The notes: generated by a model not told the origin, from the letters alone. A stretch of 60,211 bases of DNA from Halovulum marinum (GCF_009697225.1 NZ_WIND01000022.1:1-60211); one strand, 5' to 3'; positions 16,116-25,056 are shown, numbered from the stretch's first letter. Numbers and translations are program-made.

Positions 16116-17888
16116 CTAGTTAAGACCGGCGAGCTTCAGATGGTCGGCAACCATCTCGCGGTCGGCGGTTTCGCGGAACGGGCAGTAGTCGCGCAGATAC
16201 CCGTCGATCGTGAAGTCCGGCTGCCGCTCGATCATCTTCTTGCCGAAGAAGCGCGCGCGCTCGATCCGGCCGGCGGCGGCGTTGCTCAGCGCCATCTGGC
16301 GCCAGTTCGAGGTGTAGTCCGACTTCTCGGCGAACGAACGCTCGCCCCACTTGATCGCGTTGTCGAAATCGCGGCTCAGGTAATGCGCCAGGCAGATGAA
16401 GTCGTAGTACTGGAACGCGTCCGGATCGTTCGGCGACAGCCGCAGCCCGTGCATGGCGTGCTCGACCGCCTCGCGGGCGCGGCCGACGTAGCACAGTGTG
16501 CCGCTGGACAGGATCCAGGCGACCGACTGGCTGGGCCCCATCTCGCGGGCGCGGTCCAGGAAGATCAGCGCGGTGTCGTAATCCCGCTCCAGGTACGACT
16601 TGACGTGCCCGCACGCGGCCAGCGCCAGCGCGTTCTGCCGGTCCAGGTTCACCGCCCGCGAGGCGTACTCGCGCGCGGCCGAGACATAGCGCTCGCGCAC
16701 GTCGTCCCAGCCCTGGCCGATGTAGACGCAGTGCCAGCGCGCGGCATAGGCGACCGGCATGGCGAACTCCGGGTCCAGCTCCATCGCGGCCTTCAGGTAC
16801 CTGAACGCTTCGTCGTAGCTGTCCTTCGACAGGTCGGTCATCATGTGAAGCGCCTTCAACGTCAGGTCATATGCCGTGAAGTTGTCAGGAGGTTTCCTCA
16901 AAGCCTTTACTCTCTCGGACGCCCGTACGTTCGGGGCGATGAGGGATACGATGTGCTCGACGATCCTGTCCTGCGTTTCGAAAAGGTCGCTGTGGTTAAA
17001 CTCACTGCGGTCCGAGAATATGACCTCGCCGGTCGAGGTGTCGGCCAGCGACACCGACAGCCTGATCTTGGTCGCCGACCGCCGCAGCGTGCCCATCAGC
17101 GCATAGCGCACGTCCAGGATGCGGCCGACCTCGCGCGGGTCGGTGGTGCCGGGCCCGAACGCCAGCGTCGAGGCGCGCGAGATCACCAGCAGCTCCTTCA
17201 GCGACGACAGCGAGACGATGATGTCCTCGACCACGCCGTCGGCGAAATACTTGAACTCCTCGTCCACGCCCAGGTTCTGCATCGGCAGCACCGCGATCGA
17301 CGGCAGCTCCTGCTGGGTGCGCTTCAGCCCGCCCTCGCCGTCGCTGTCCGGGCGCAGCACCTCGTAGGCGCGGATCGGATCGCCGATGTTCTTCAGCGTC
17401 AGGAAGCCCAGGTTGCGGACCTCCAGCTTCAGCGACTTGCGGGTGGCGTGGTACAGGTCCTCCGAGATGATGATCCCGTCGGGGGCGATGCTTTCCTGCA
17501 GCCGCTTGGTGATGTTGACGCCGTCGCCGTAGATGTCGTCGCCGTCGCGGATCACCTCGCAGATGTGCACCGCGACGCGGATCGACAGCCCCGGAAAGCG
17601 CGCGGTCTTGCCGGTCCGGCCCTCGACCACCCGGCGCTGCACGCTCAGGCTCCATTCCACCGCCGCCGAGGCGCTGAGGAAGGACAGCAGGATGCCGTCG
17701 CCCAGGGTGCGGACGATGCCGCCGCCGAAGCGCGCAGTCTCGGGCTCGACGACATCGTCGATGAAGCGCCGCAGCAGGTTGTGGGTTCCGGTCTCGTCGC
17801 GCGAGGTCAGCGCGGAGTATCCCGCGACATCCGCGAAAACGACGCAAAGAAGCTGACGCGCGTTATGGCTCGCGATCGCGACGTCCAT
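16116..17888 (-). CDS. class III adenylate/guanylate cyclase with TolB-like and TPR domains
   Basis: 590-residue cytoplasmic regulator. The N-terminal cyclase homology domain has both metal aspartates (Asp20 in FADVAGYS, Asp64 in LGDGILLSF) and the transition-state residues in YGDGVNITKRLQ. A middle domain beginning SIAVLPMQNLGVDEEFKYFADG resembles the TolB N-terminal-like module found in rhizobial cyclases. The C-terminal part is helical TPR repeats (for example FRYLKAAMELDPEFAMPVAYAA, here FRYLKAAMELDP). It should make a cyclic nucleotide in response to a protein partner. The ATG at 17888 is used; an in-frame TTG three codons earlier is weaker. It leads into the haloperoxidase gene and is divergent from the subtilase gene. 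Confidence 0.88.
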   Translation of the reverse strand: MDVAIASHNARQLLCVVFADVAGYSALTSRDETGTHNLLRRFIDDVVEPETARFGGGIVRTLGDGILLSFLSASAAVEWSLSVQRRVVEGRTGKTARFPGLSIRVAVHICEVIRDGDDIYGDGVNITKRLQESIAPDGIIISEDLYHATRKSLKLEVRNLGFLTLKNIGDPIRAYEVLRPDSDGEGGLKRTQQELPSIAVLPMQNLGVDEEFKYFADGVVEDIIVSLSSLKELLVISRASTLAFGPGTTDPREVGRILDVRYALMGTLRRSATKIRLSVSLADTSTGEVIFSDRSEFNHSDLFETQDRIVEHIVSLIAPNVRASERVKALRKPPDNFTAYDLTLKALHMMTDLSKDSYDEAFRYLKAAMELDPEFAMPVAYAARWHCVYIGQGWDDVRERYVSAAREYASRAVNLDRQNALALAACGHVKSYLERDYDTALIFLDRAREMGPSQSVAWILSSGTLCYVGRAREAVEHAMHGLRLSPNDPDAFQYYDFICLAHYLSRDFDNAIKWGERSFAEKSDYTSNWRQMALSNAAAGRIERARFFGKKMIERQPDFTIDGYLRDYCPFRETADREMVADHLKLAGLN

Positions 17889-18063
17889 CGTCCCCAATTC
17901 CCCTCGGGTTCCCCAGTGACCGAGGCGTATACCATAAGCAGCCCGCGCGCATATGTCAGCAGAAATGCTTTCAAGGCAGATAATGTTAACGTTGTGGTTT
18001 TAGGCACACCGCGCCACACTGCCCAAGGGTTAGCTTCGGACCGAACTTCGAGTGGGGACGCAG
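17889..18063. promoter_or_regulatory. divergent promoter region of the cyclase and subtilase genes
   Basis: 175 bases, distinctly more AT-rich than the surroundings around 17930-18010, separate the two divergent genes and must hold both promoters. A GTTAAC palindrome lies at about 17985. I cannot assign -35/-10 hexamers with confidence. The shared region suggests co-regulation. Confidence 0.35.
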
Positions 18064-19578
18064 ATGGTCATGGCACGCGCAGTACTGCGGAAGCGGATCC
18101 GGGAAGACGCGGAACTCGACAAATACTTCGATCTGCTCAGATCGGCCGCTCCGGAAGAGTCGACCGACTTCTGCCGCGGCATCGCCGTGACCGCGCCGCA
18201 TTGCGATACCGAAACCATGGACGAGATCGCCGCCTACGCCGCCAGCTGGGGGCATCTGCCGGCAGACGGCGACGCCGAGGCGGTGCGCGGCCGGCTGCTC
18301 GCCAAGTCCTGCCTGATGACCGAGGTGATCGGCCCGGACGATCCGCGCGCCGGCGGCACCGCCAAGCAGGCCGCGGGCTATGGCACCCCGGCCCCGGACC
18401 CGGGCTACGAACAGCTGCCCGTGCACGTCGGCTACGACGATCTGACCGAGGACGAGAAGGCCTCGGTCGGGGTCGACCAGCAGATCTCGCCGGTGGCCTA
18501 CATCCGCGCCGAGCAGAACTGGACGGTCGGCAAGAACGGCGCCCCCGGGCTGGGCACCGCGGCGCAGGCGATGCGGCTGATCGGCGCCGACTGGGCGATC
18601 TGGCCGCCGTTCGACGCGCCGCCCGACCGCGACGGCCACGACGTGAACGTCGTCATCGTCGACGAGGGCTTCAACCTGGACTACCTGCGCTCGATCCTGC
18701 CGGGGGTGGACTACGGCGGCGGCTTCATCGACCGCGACCCGCGCCGGCCGCTGCCCGGCCGGTTCGTCGATCCGTTCCATCCCGCGCCGGGCTGGCACGC
18801 CAACATGATCGCCCGTAACATCCTGCGCATCGCGCCGCGGGCGCGGATCTTCGACGCGCCGGTGCTGCCGCACCGGGTCAGCGACATCGACGCATTCACC
18901 TACGACGTGCAGGAGCTGTACATCGGCATCCTGAAGGCGCGGCTGACCGGTCCGTGGCGGAACCAGCCGTGGATCCTGGTCAACGCCTGGTCGGTGGCCG
19001 ACACGATCGAGGAATGGGATACGCCGGTGCCGCCGGCCAAGCACTATTCCAACGGCGACGAGCACCCGCTGAACATCCTCACCCAGGTGCTGGGGAACTT
19101 CTTCGACATCGTGTTCGCGGCGGGCAATTTCGGCGAGTTCGAACCGGCGCAGTTCTCGGGGATCTACGACCGCGGCCCGGAACGCTCGATCCGCGGCTCG
19201 AACGCGCTCAGCAACGTGCTGACCGTGGGCGCCTGCACCACCACCGGCGACTGGGTCGGCGCATCGTCCCAGGGCGACGGCCCCGAGGCGCTGAAGTACG
19301 GCCGGCCGGGCAGCAACAAGCCCGACCTGTGCGCCCCGGCCTGGTTTTCCGAGGACGCCGACCCGGCGACGGTGTCCAGCGGCACCTCGGCCGCCTGCGG
19401 CGTCGCCGCCGGCGTGCTGGCCGCGCTGCGGACCACCGACCGGACCAGCACCCCGCAGCAGCTGTTCGACGCGCTGAAGGCCGCCGCCGTGCGCCCGGAC
19501 GGCACCGGCTGGAACAACCGCACCGGCATGGGCATCCTGCGCGTGCCGACCGCCAGCGCCAGCGCCAGCGTCGCCTGA
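18064..19578 (+). CDS. S8 (subtilisin-like) serine peptidase without signal peptide
   Basis: 504-residue protein with a subtilase catalytic core. Catalytic residues are Asp200 in VVIVDEGF, His245 in GWHANMIARNI, the oxyanion Asn355 in FAAGNFGE and Ser442 in SSGTSAACGVAAG. The Asp and His boxes differ from the usual DTG/DSG and HGT forms. About 195 residues precede the core and show no signal peptide or lipobox, so the enzyme is probably cytoplasmic or exported by another route. The C-terminus is a short Ala-Ser tail. ATG at 18064 follows a GGGG stretch; a GTG four codons earlier is possible. It is divergent from the cyclase gene and converges on the histidine kinase. Substrate is unknown. Confidence 0.82.
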   Translation: MVMARAVLRKRIREDAELDKYFDLLRSAAPEESTDFCRGIAVTAPHCDTETMDEIAAYAASWGHLPADGDAEAVRGRLLAKSCLMTEVIGPDDPRAGGTAKQAAGYGTPAPDPGYEQLPVHVGYDDLTEDEKASVGVDQQISPVAYIRAEQNWTVGKNGAPGLGTAAQAMRLIGADWAIWPPFDAPPDRDGHDVNVVIVDEGFNLDYLRSILPGVDYGGGFIDRDPRRPLPGRFVDPFHPAPGWHANMIARNILRIAPRARIFDAPVLPHRVSDIDAFTYDVQELYIGILKARLTGPWRNQPWILVNAWSVADTIEEWDTPVPPAKHYSNGDEHPLNILTQVLGNFFDIVFAAGNFGEFEPAQFSGIYDRGPERSIRGSNALSNVLTVGACTTTGDWVGASSQGDGPEALKYGRPGSNKPDLCAPAWFSEDADPATVSSGTSAACGVAAGVLAALRTTDRTSTPQQLFDALKAAAVRPDGTGWNNRTGMGILRVPTASASASVA

Positions 19579-19593
19579 GCCGCGCGCGCCGGC

Positions 19594-20802
19594 CTAGCCG
19601 TCGGCGCGGTGCGGCAGCCGGACCGAGAAGCTGGTCTCGTCGTTCTCGGACCTTACCGCGATCCGCCCGCCGTGCGCCCGCGCGATCTGCGCGGCGATGT
19701 GCAGTCCCAGCCCCAGCCCCCCGGCCGCCACGCTGGCGCCGCGCACATAGGGGTCGAAGATCCCGTCCAGCATCGCTGCCGGGATCGTCGGCCCGCCGTT
19801 GATCACGTCGATGCGGACGACATCGGGCTCGGTGACGCCCTTGACCACGATCGGCCTTTCGGCATCGCCGTGCGTCGCCGCGTTCACCAGCAGGTTCGAC
19901 AGCATTTGGCCCAGCTTGGTGCGGTCGCCCGGAACGCGCTCCGGCAGGTCCAGACCGACCTCGATGCTGCGCCCGGTCGCCAGCGCGACCTCGGCGACCG
20001 CGTCCTCGACCAGCGCGCGCAGATCCACCGCCTGGCCGGTGTCGACGCTGATCTCGCCGCCGAGCTGTCCGGTCGCGAAATCCACCAAGTTCTCGACCAG
20101 CGCCGACATCCGGTGCACCACCACCTGCAGCTCGTGCAGCATCGGCTCCGGATCGTTCCTGCGCCGCCGCGCGAGGATGTTCAGCCCCGACGCCAGCGCC
20201 GCGATCGGGTTGCGCAGGTCGTGCCCGACAACGGCGATGAACTCCTCGCGCAGTTTCGCGATGCCGCGTTCGCTGCCCAGATCCGCCTCGGTCCGGTCCA
20301 GCCGCATCGCCGTGTCGATGCTGCTGCCGATCAGGTCGGCGCAGATCCGGAACAACCCGGTGATCTGCGGCGTCGACAATTCGCGCGGCTCGGGGTCGAT
20401 CGCGCACAGCGTGCCGAAGAAGGTGCCGTCGGGCAGCCGGATCGGCAGCGAGATGTAGCTGCGAAAACCGTACATGGCCGGCGTGGGGTGGTTGCAGTAG
20501 ATCCCGCTGCGCCGGACGTCGTCGATGACGACCATCTCGCTGCTCGCGCGGATCTCGTTGCAGATCGTGGTCTCGACCTTCAGCTCGTCGCCCGGCCCCA
20601 GCCCGAAGCCCAGATCGTCCTTCGACGAGCAGGTGATCCAGCGGTCCTCCGTCACCCGCGCGATGGCGGTGAAGCCCATGCCGGTGGCGCGGCTGCACAG
20701 GTCCAGGATCAGCGGCACCTGCGCGATGGCCTGGACGCGCTCGACATCCCTGCGATAGCCGATATCCGTGCGGGAGAATTCCGCAGATCCGCGCTCAGTC
20801 AA
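19594..20802 (-). CDS. GAF-domain sensor histidine kinase
   Basis: 402-residue soluble histidine kinase. Residues roughly 25-170 form a GAF domain (SYISLPIRLPDGTFFGTLCAID is typical; core FFGTLCAID). The H-box is FIAVVGHDLRNPIAAL, the N-box SNLLVNAATHG and the G-box GGLGLGLHIA. No membrane segments are present, so the signal is intracellular. The start appears to be TTG at 20802, with AAGGCG eight bases upstream; no ATG precedes the GAF core. No response regulator gene is next to it, so it is an orphan kinase. Fourteen bases separate its stop from that of the subtilase gene, with convergent orientation. Confidence 0.87.
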   Translation of the reverse strand: MTERGSAEFSRTDIGYRRDVERVQAIAQVPLILDLCSRATGMGFTAIARVTEDRWITCSSKDDLGFGLGPGDELKVETTICNEIRASSEMVVIDDVRRSGIYCNHPTPAMYGFRSYISLPIRLPDGTFFGTLCAIDPEPRELSTPQITGLFRICADLIGSSIDTAMRLDRTEADLGSERGIAKLREEFIAVVGHDLRNPIAALASGLNILARRRRNDPEPMLHELQVVVHRMSALVENLVDFATGQLGGEISVDTGQAVDLRALVEDAVAEVALATGRSIEVGLDLPERVPGDRTKLGQMLSNLLVNAATHGDAERPIVVKGVTEPDVVRIDVINGGPTIPAAMLDGIFDPYVRGASVAAGGLGLGLHIAAQIARAHGGRIAVRSENDETSFSVRLPHRADG

Positions 20803-20975
20803 GAAGATCGCCTTGGCACGGCATCGTCAGCCCCCCGCTTCGTGCGCCCAACAAATGCGGCTTCGCTTGTACAATACAAGGCGCGGACGGCGGAATTTCC
20901 GGTATCGCCGTGTCTTTCGGCAGAATCGCGAATTTTGGCAGCGCCGTTTGCAGCAGGCGCGAACGAAGCGGAAAC

Positions 20976-20991
20976 CCCGCACCGTTGCGGG
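20976..20991 (-). terminator. weak candidate terminator for tRNA-Arg
   Basis: A six-base-pair stem CCCGCA/TGCGGG with a four-base loop lies about 57 bases past the tRNA 3' end and is followed on the minus strand by GTTTCC. The stem is short and the T-run poor. Confidence 0.3.
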
Positions 20992-21047
20992 TATTTCTGC
21001 CAACTCGGAAGCTCAGGCTTCGAACATCAAGGGGAATTTCCGGGTAG

Positions 21048-21124
21048 TGGCGGACCGAGGAGGATTCGAACCCCCGACCCCTTGATTCGTAGTCAAGTAC
21101 TCTATCCAACTGAGCTATCGGTCC
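21048..21124 (-). tRNA. tRNA-Arg (anticodon ACG)
   Basis: 77 bases including an encoded CCA. The acceptor stem GGACCGA pairs with TCGGTCC. The D-arm begins with TAGCTCAGTTGGATAGAG, the anticodon stem CTTGA/TCAAG encloses loop CTACGAA with anticodon ACG, and the T-arm holds GGGGGTTCGAATCCTCC. The wobble A should be edited to inosine by TadA to read CGN codons. It stands alone between two histidine kinase genes on the same strand. Confidence 0.97.
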
Positions 21125-21134
21125 GTGGAGCGGG

Positions 21135-21163
21135 GATTTACGCCGCGCCGCCGGGGTTTGCAA
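21135..21163 (-). promoter_or_regulatory. candidate sigma-70 promoter of tRNA-Arg
   Basis: On the minus strand TTGCAA (21158-21163) is followed after 17 bases by TAAATC (21135-21140), ending ten bases before the tRNA 5' end. Spacing and position fit a tRNA promoter; the hexamers are imperfect. Confidence 0.4.
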
Positions 21164-21187
21164 CCCCTCGGGCCGAGAATTTTCCGC

Positions 21188-22597
21188 TCAGCCCGCTTTC
21201 GCCAGCGGGCGCGGCAGCCGGATGCAGAACACCGTGCCCTGGGCCGAGGTGCTGCGCAGTTCCAGCGCACCGCCGTGGCCGCGCACCAGCTCGGCCGCGA
21301 TCGCCAGCCCCAGCCCGGTGCCGCCGCGGCGGGCGCTGCCCTTGAACGGCTGGAACAGGTTCTCCTGCGCGCGCGCGGGCAGGCCCGGGCCGGTGTCCTC
21401 GACGACGATCTCGAGGCCGCGGTCGGTCTCGGTCGCCGACACCCGGATCCGCCCCGGCTTGCCGGTGCCGACGATCGCCTGCCGGGCGTTCGAGACCAGG
21501 TTGGCCAGCACCCGGAAGAACTGCTCGGCGTCGGCCTCGACGCGCATGTGGCCGGGCACGTCGCAGATCAGCTCGACCTCGCCGGCATCGGCGCCGGTCT
21601 GCACGCGGTCGCCCTCCAGCACCTCCTCGACGATCTGCCGCAGCGCGTGCATCTGCAGCTGCGGCGCCGGCTCCTCGGCCTTGCCGAAGGTCAGGGTGCG
21701 CTCGCACAGCCCGATCGCCCGGTCGAGCGAGCCGATCAGCTTCGGCGCGCTGCGCTTCACCGTCGGATCGGCGCTGGTCTCGAACCGGTCGGCCAGCAGC
21801 TGCGCGGTGGTCAGCATGTTGCGCAGGTCGTGGCTGATGCGGCTGACCGCGCCGCCCAGCGCCGCCAGCCGCTCCTTCTGGCGCAGCGACCTGGTCAGCT
21901 GGGTCTGCAGGTCGGACAGCGCCACCTCGGCGGCCATCAGCTCGCGCACGCGCGAGGTCGGACGGATGATGCGGTGGCTGTCTTCGGGGTCCTCGGCGTA
22001 CAGCACCATGCTGCGCACCACCCGTTTCATCGGCTTCACGATGAACCGGCGCACCGCCAGGAACAGCAGCGTCGCGGTGATCGCCGAGATCACCAGCGAC
22101 AGCCACAGGATGTTCAGCCCGTACTGCAGCATCGCCGTGCGCAGCGGCTCCTCGTGCAGGGTGACCTCGATCTCCATGCCGCCGCCCTTCACCGGCATGC
22201 CGATGACGCGGATGATCCGGTTGCCGTCGCCCATCATCGTCAGCAACGCATCGCGGATCAGCACCGGAGCGGCCGGGTCGCGCAGATCGTAGGTCTGCGC
22301 CACCGGCGCCGGCATGTCGCCGGACAGGATCAGCTCGCGCATCTCGTCGCGGCGCAGCACGACGTTCAGCACCTCGGCGTTCTCCAGCAGCTCGCGCTCC
22401 AGATCCATCGACACCATCTCGTTCGGCGTCGCCAGCAGCGACAGCGAGGCAAGCTGGCTCAGCTCCAGTCGCTCCTGCAGGTATTCGACGCGGAACCGGG
22501 CGACCGACGGCACGAAGATCAGCACCTCGGCCAGCATCAGGAAGATGACCGTCAGCGTCAGGACCCGCCCTGAAAGGGTATTGATGAGTCGGATCAT
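21188..22597 (-). CDS. membrane sensor histidine kinase
   Basis: 469-residue sensor. The N-terminus MIRLINTLSGRVLTLTVIFLML is a first membrane segment, followed by a periplasmic domain of about 130 residues and a second segment near residues 155-175 (LWLSLVISAITATLLFLAV). A HAMP-like linker leads to the H-box SRISHDLRNMLTTAQ, then N-box RVLANLVSNARQAI and G-boxes VVEDTGPGLP and GGTGLGLAIA. The start at 22597 places the first membrane segment at the N-terminus and has AGGG upstream. No response regulator gene is adjacent. It follows the flavoprotein gene by 58 bases and may share its transcript. Confidence 0.87.
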   Translation of the reverse strand: MIRLINTLSGRVLTLTVIFLMLAEVLIFVPSVARFRVEYLQERLELSQLASLSLLATPNEMVSMDLERELLENAEVLNVVLRRDEMRELILSGDMPAPVAQTYDLRDPAAPVLIRDALLTMMGDGNRIIRVIGMPVKGGGMEIEVTLHEEPLRTAMLQYGLNILWLSLVISAITATLLFLAVRRFIVKPMKRVVRSMVLYAEDPEDSHRIIRPTSRVRELMAAEVALSDLQTQLTRSLRQKERLAALGGAVSRISHDLRNMLTTAQLLADRFETSADPTVKRSAPKLIGSLDRAIGLCERTLTFGKAEEPAPQLQMHALRQIVEEVLEGDRVQTGADAGEVELICDVPGHMRVEADAEQFFRVLANLVSNARQAIVGTGKPGRIRVSATETDRGLEIVVEDTGPGLPARAQENLFQPFKGSARRGGTGLGLAIAAELVRGHGGALELRSTSAQGTVFCIRLPRPLAKAG

Positions 22598-22655
22598 GCC
22601 CTGCTTCTTCCGTTTCCAAGGCAGGTATTTCGCCAGATGCGCGGTTACAAGTCCA

Positions 22656-24101
22656 TCACAACCGCTGGACGAAGCGCACATAGCGCCGGATCGCGTCGTT
22701 CTCGAACAGCCGGGGCGAGAAGTACTCCCCCGCCGCCCGCTTGCTGATCTCGCCCAGCGTCGGGTAGGGCGCGACCATGCCGGCGATCGCGCTCATCTTC
22801 AGCCGGCTGGCGATCGCCAGCGCCCACAGCTGGATCAACTCGCCCGCCTGCGGGCCGACGATCGAGGCGCCGACCGGGCGGCCGCGCACCACCATGACCT
22901 TGATCAGCCCGTCGGTCTCGGCCTCGGTGCGGGCGCGGTCGTTGTCGGCGAAACGGGCGCGCACCACCTCCAGCCGGTCGCCGTGGCGCACCCGCGCGGC
23001 GCGCTCGGTCAGGCCGACCTGCGCCAGCTCGGGGTCGGTGTAGGTCGCCCAGGGGATGTGCCGGTTGGTGGCCCGCGCCGGCAGCCCGAACAGCGCCCGG
23101 CGCACCACCACCCCGGCATGATAGCTGGCGACATGGGTGAAGTTCAGCCCCTGCGCCGCGTCGCCGATGGCATAGACCCGGCGGTTGGTGCTGCGCAGCC
23201 CGGCGTTCACCTCGATCCCGGTGCGGTCGAACGCCACGCCGGCGGTCTCCAGCCCCATGTCGGCCAGGTTCGGCGCCCGGCCCACCGCCAGCAGCAGGTG
23301 GCTGCCGTCGTGGCGCCTGCCGTCCCGGGTGTGCACGCTCAGCGCCCCGGCGCCGCCGGTGACGCGCTCGGCCATCGCGCCCTCGACGATCTCGACGCCC
23401 TCGGCGCGGACCCGCTCCAGCACGACCGCCGCCAGTTCGGGGTCGTCCTGGCCCAGCGCCTCGACTCCCTCCAGCACGGTGACCCTCGCGCCCAGCCGCA
23501 CATGCGCCTGCGCCATCTCCAGGCCGACCGGGCCGCCGCCGATGACGATCAGGTGCTCGGGGCGCTCGCGCAGATCGAACAGGCTCTCGTTGGTCAGGTA
23601 GGGCACGTCGCGCAGCCCCGGGATCGGCGGCACCAGCGGCGCCGAGCCGGTGGCGACGACGATCCGCCGCGCGGTGATGCGGAACGGGCCGGCATCGACG
23701 GTGTCGTGGGCGATGAAGCGGCCGTGCTCGCGGATCACCCGCACGCCCAGCCCCTCGAACCGCTCCTGGCTGTCGTGCGGGGCGATGCCGGCGATGGTGC
23801 GGCGCACATGTTCCATCGCCGCGGCATAGTCGATCCGCGGCTCGGCCGGGGCGACGCCGAACGGTGCGCCGGTGCGCATCGCGTGGGCGTGCCTGGCCGC
23901 CGCGATCAGCGCCTTCGACGGCACGCAGCCGAAGTTCAGGCAGTCGCCGCCCATCCGGCCGGCCTCCAGCAGCACGACGCCGACGCCCAGCTGCGCCGCG
24001 CCGGCCGCCGCCGACAGCCCGCCCGAGCCGGCGCCGATCACCAGCAGGTCGGTCTCGATATGCTCGCCCAGATGCCCGTCCCTCGCCCCGTCCCTCGCCA
24101 T
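22656..24101 (-). CDS. FAD-dependent pyridine nucleotide-disulfide oxidoreductase (mercuric-reductase-like)
   Basis: 481-residue class I disulfide oxidoreductase. FAD-binding LLVIGAGSGGLSAA is followed by the redox pair in GGDCLNFGCVPSK. The NAD(P)-binding motif is VIGGGPVGLEMAQ, then VYAIGDAAQG, and a C-terminal dimerisation domain ends with APYPTLGEI. The terminal Cys pair of true mercuric reductases and the HAHPT motif of lipoamide dehydrogenases are not seen, so the substrate is not defined. It begins one base after the TVP38 gene; this pair is found adjacent or fused in many bacteria, suggesting joint action at the membrane. Confidence 0.85.
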   Translation of the reverse strand: MARDGARDGHLGEHIETDLLVIGAGSGGLSAAAGAAQLGVGVVLLEAGRMGGDCLNFGCVPSKALIAAARHAHAMRTGAPFGVAPAEPRIDYAAAMEHVRRTIAGIAPHDSQERFEGLGVRVIREHGRFIAHDTVDAGPFRITARRIVVATGSAPLVPPIPGLRDVPYLTNESLFDLRERPEHLIVIGGGPVGLEMAQAHVRLGARVTVLEGVEALGQDDPELAAVVLERVRAEGVEIVEGAMAERVTGGAGALSVHTRDGRRHDGSHLLLAVGRAPNLADMGLETAGVAFDRTGIEVNAGLRSTNRRVYAIGDAAQGLNFTHVASYHAGVVVRRALFGLPARATNRHIPWATYTDPELAQVGLTERAARVRHGDRLEVVRARFADNDRARTEAETDGLIKVMVVRGRPVGASIVGPQAGELIQLWALAIASRLKMSAIAGMVAPYPTLGEISKRAAGEYFSPRLFENDAIRRYVRFVQRL

Positions 24102-24102
24102 G

Positions 24103-24843
24103 TCACTCTTCCCCGGTCTTGCGAAACCACTTGCGCGCGATCGGCAGCGCCGACAGCACGCACAGGGCCAGGATCGGCCCCAGGATCTGGAATTCGAACA
24201 GGATGCCCAGGTCCGGCGTCTCGCCGCGGGCGAACACCTCGCCCAGCCCGGCGCCGACCCAGGTGTAGACCACGGTGCCGGGGATGATGCCGAAGAACGT
24301 GGTCAGCACATAGTTCCGCAGCCGCGCGCCCAGCAGCGCCGGCGCCAGGTTGGCGACGAAGAACGGGATCGCCGGCACCAGCCGCATCAGGAACAGATAG
24401 CTGATCTCGTTCTCGCGCAGCCCCTCGCAGATCCGCGTCATCATCCCGTGCGAGGCGTCCATCCGCGCCTGCAGCGCCTCGCCCAGCCCGGCGCGCGCGG
24501 CGAGGAAGATCGCCACCGCGCCCAGCGTCGCCGCGCTGACCGTCAGCACCGATCCGGCGACCAGCCCGAACAGGAAGCCGCCGGTCAGCGTCATCATCAG
24601 CGCGCCGGGCAGCGACAGCGCCACCACCAGCACATAGGCCAGCACATAGCCGCCCGCCGCCAGCAGGTACGAGCTGTCGCGCCACGCCAGCAGCCGCTCG
24701 CGGTTCTCGGCCAGGGTCTGGAAGCTGAACGCGTCGCGGTTGGCGACGCCGATCGCCGCCGCGAGCAGGATCACGGCCAGGGGGATCATGCGCCCGGGCG
24801 AGAACCGGGCGCGGGCCGGACGGCCTGAGTCGCTTTGGGTCAT
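24103..24843 (-). CDS. TVP38/TMEM64 (DedA-related) membrane protein
   Basis: 246-residue inner-membrane protein with about six hydrophobic segments. The family core is visible in ALSLPGALMMTLTGGFLFG, a re-entrant glycine-rich segment, and in FLMRLVPAIPFFVANLAPALLG followed by FFGIIPGTVVYTWVGAG (cores RLVPAIPFFV and FFGIIPGTVVYTWVG). DedA/VTT-type proteins move or flip lipids or take part in membrane homeostasis. It is the first gene of a minus-strand unit with the flavoprotein and perhaps the kinase, and is divergent from rpmH. Confidence 0.88.
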   Translation of the reverse strand: MTQSDSGRPARARFSPGRMIPLAVILLAAAIGVANRDAFSFQTLAENRERLLAWRDSSYLLAAGGYVLAYVLVVALSLPGALMMTLTGGFLFGLVAGSVLTVSAATLGAVAIFLAARAGLGEALQARMDASHGMMTRICEGLRENEISYLFLMRLVPAIPFFVANLAPALLGARLRNYVLTTFFGIIPGTVVYTWVGAGLGEVFARGETPDLGILFEFQILGPILALCVLSALPIARKWFRKTGEE

Positions 24844-25027
24844 TCGGGCTCTTTGCTGTTGCGAACGGCGGAATATACTGGTGATGGGGCAGAATCGGCG
24901 GCGGCGACAGGCCCCCTCACGCCGCCTTGATGCGCGGTGTGCGATGTTTCAGCCCGGATGCCGGAATCGCGGCCCGGTCTGACGCCGCCGTGAACATCCG
25001 GCCCGCAATGTTACCGTCGCCGCCGCA

Positions 25028-25056
25028 TTGACAGCGCGGGCGCATGCTCCTACAAC
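25028..25056 (+). promoter_or_regulatory. sigma-70 promoter of rpmH
   Basis: A perfect -35 TTGACA (25028-25033) is followed after 17 bases by TACAAC (25051-25056). A start near 25063 would give a leader of about 50 bases before rpmH. It lies at the end of the 272-base gap after the TVP38 gene, in which nothing else was recognised. Confidence 0.75.

Noticed and set aside
16002-18818. 938-codon plus-strand frame starting with a Leu-Ala hydrophobic repeat
   Set aside because: The apparent hydrophobic segment is the antisense of the NAS repeat; the frame then runs antisense to the cyclase and out of frame through the subtilase gene.
20803-21047. possible attachment site or integrated element next to tRNA-Arg
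   Set aside because: No integrase gene and no duplicated tRNA 3' end was seen on either side within the window.
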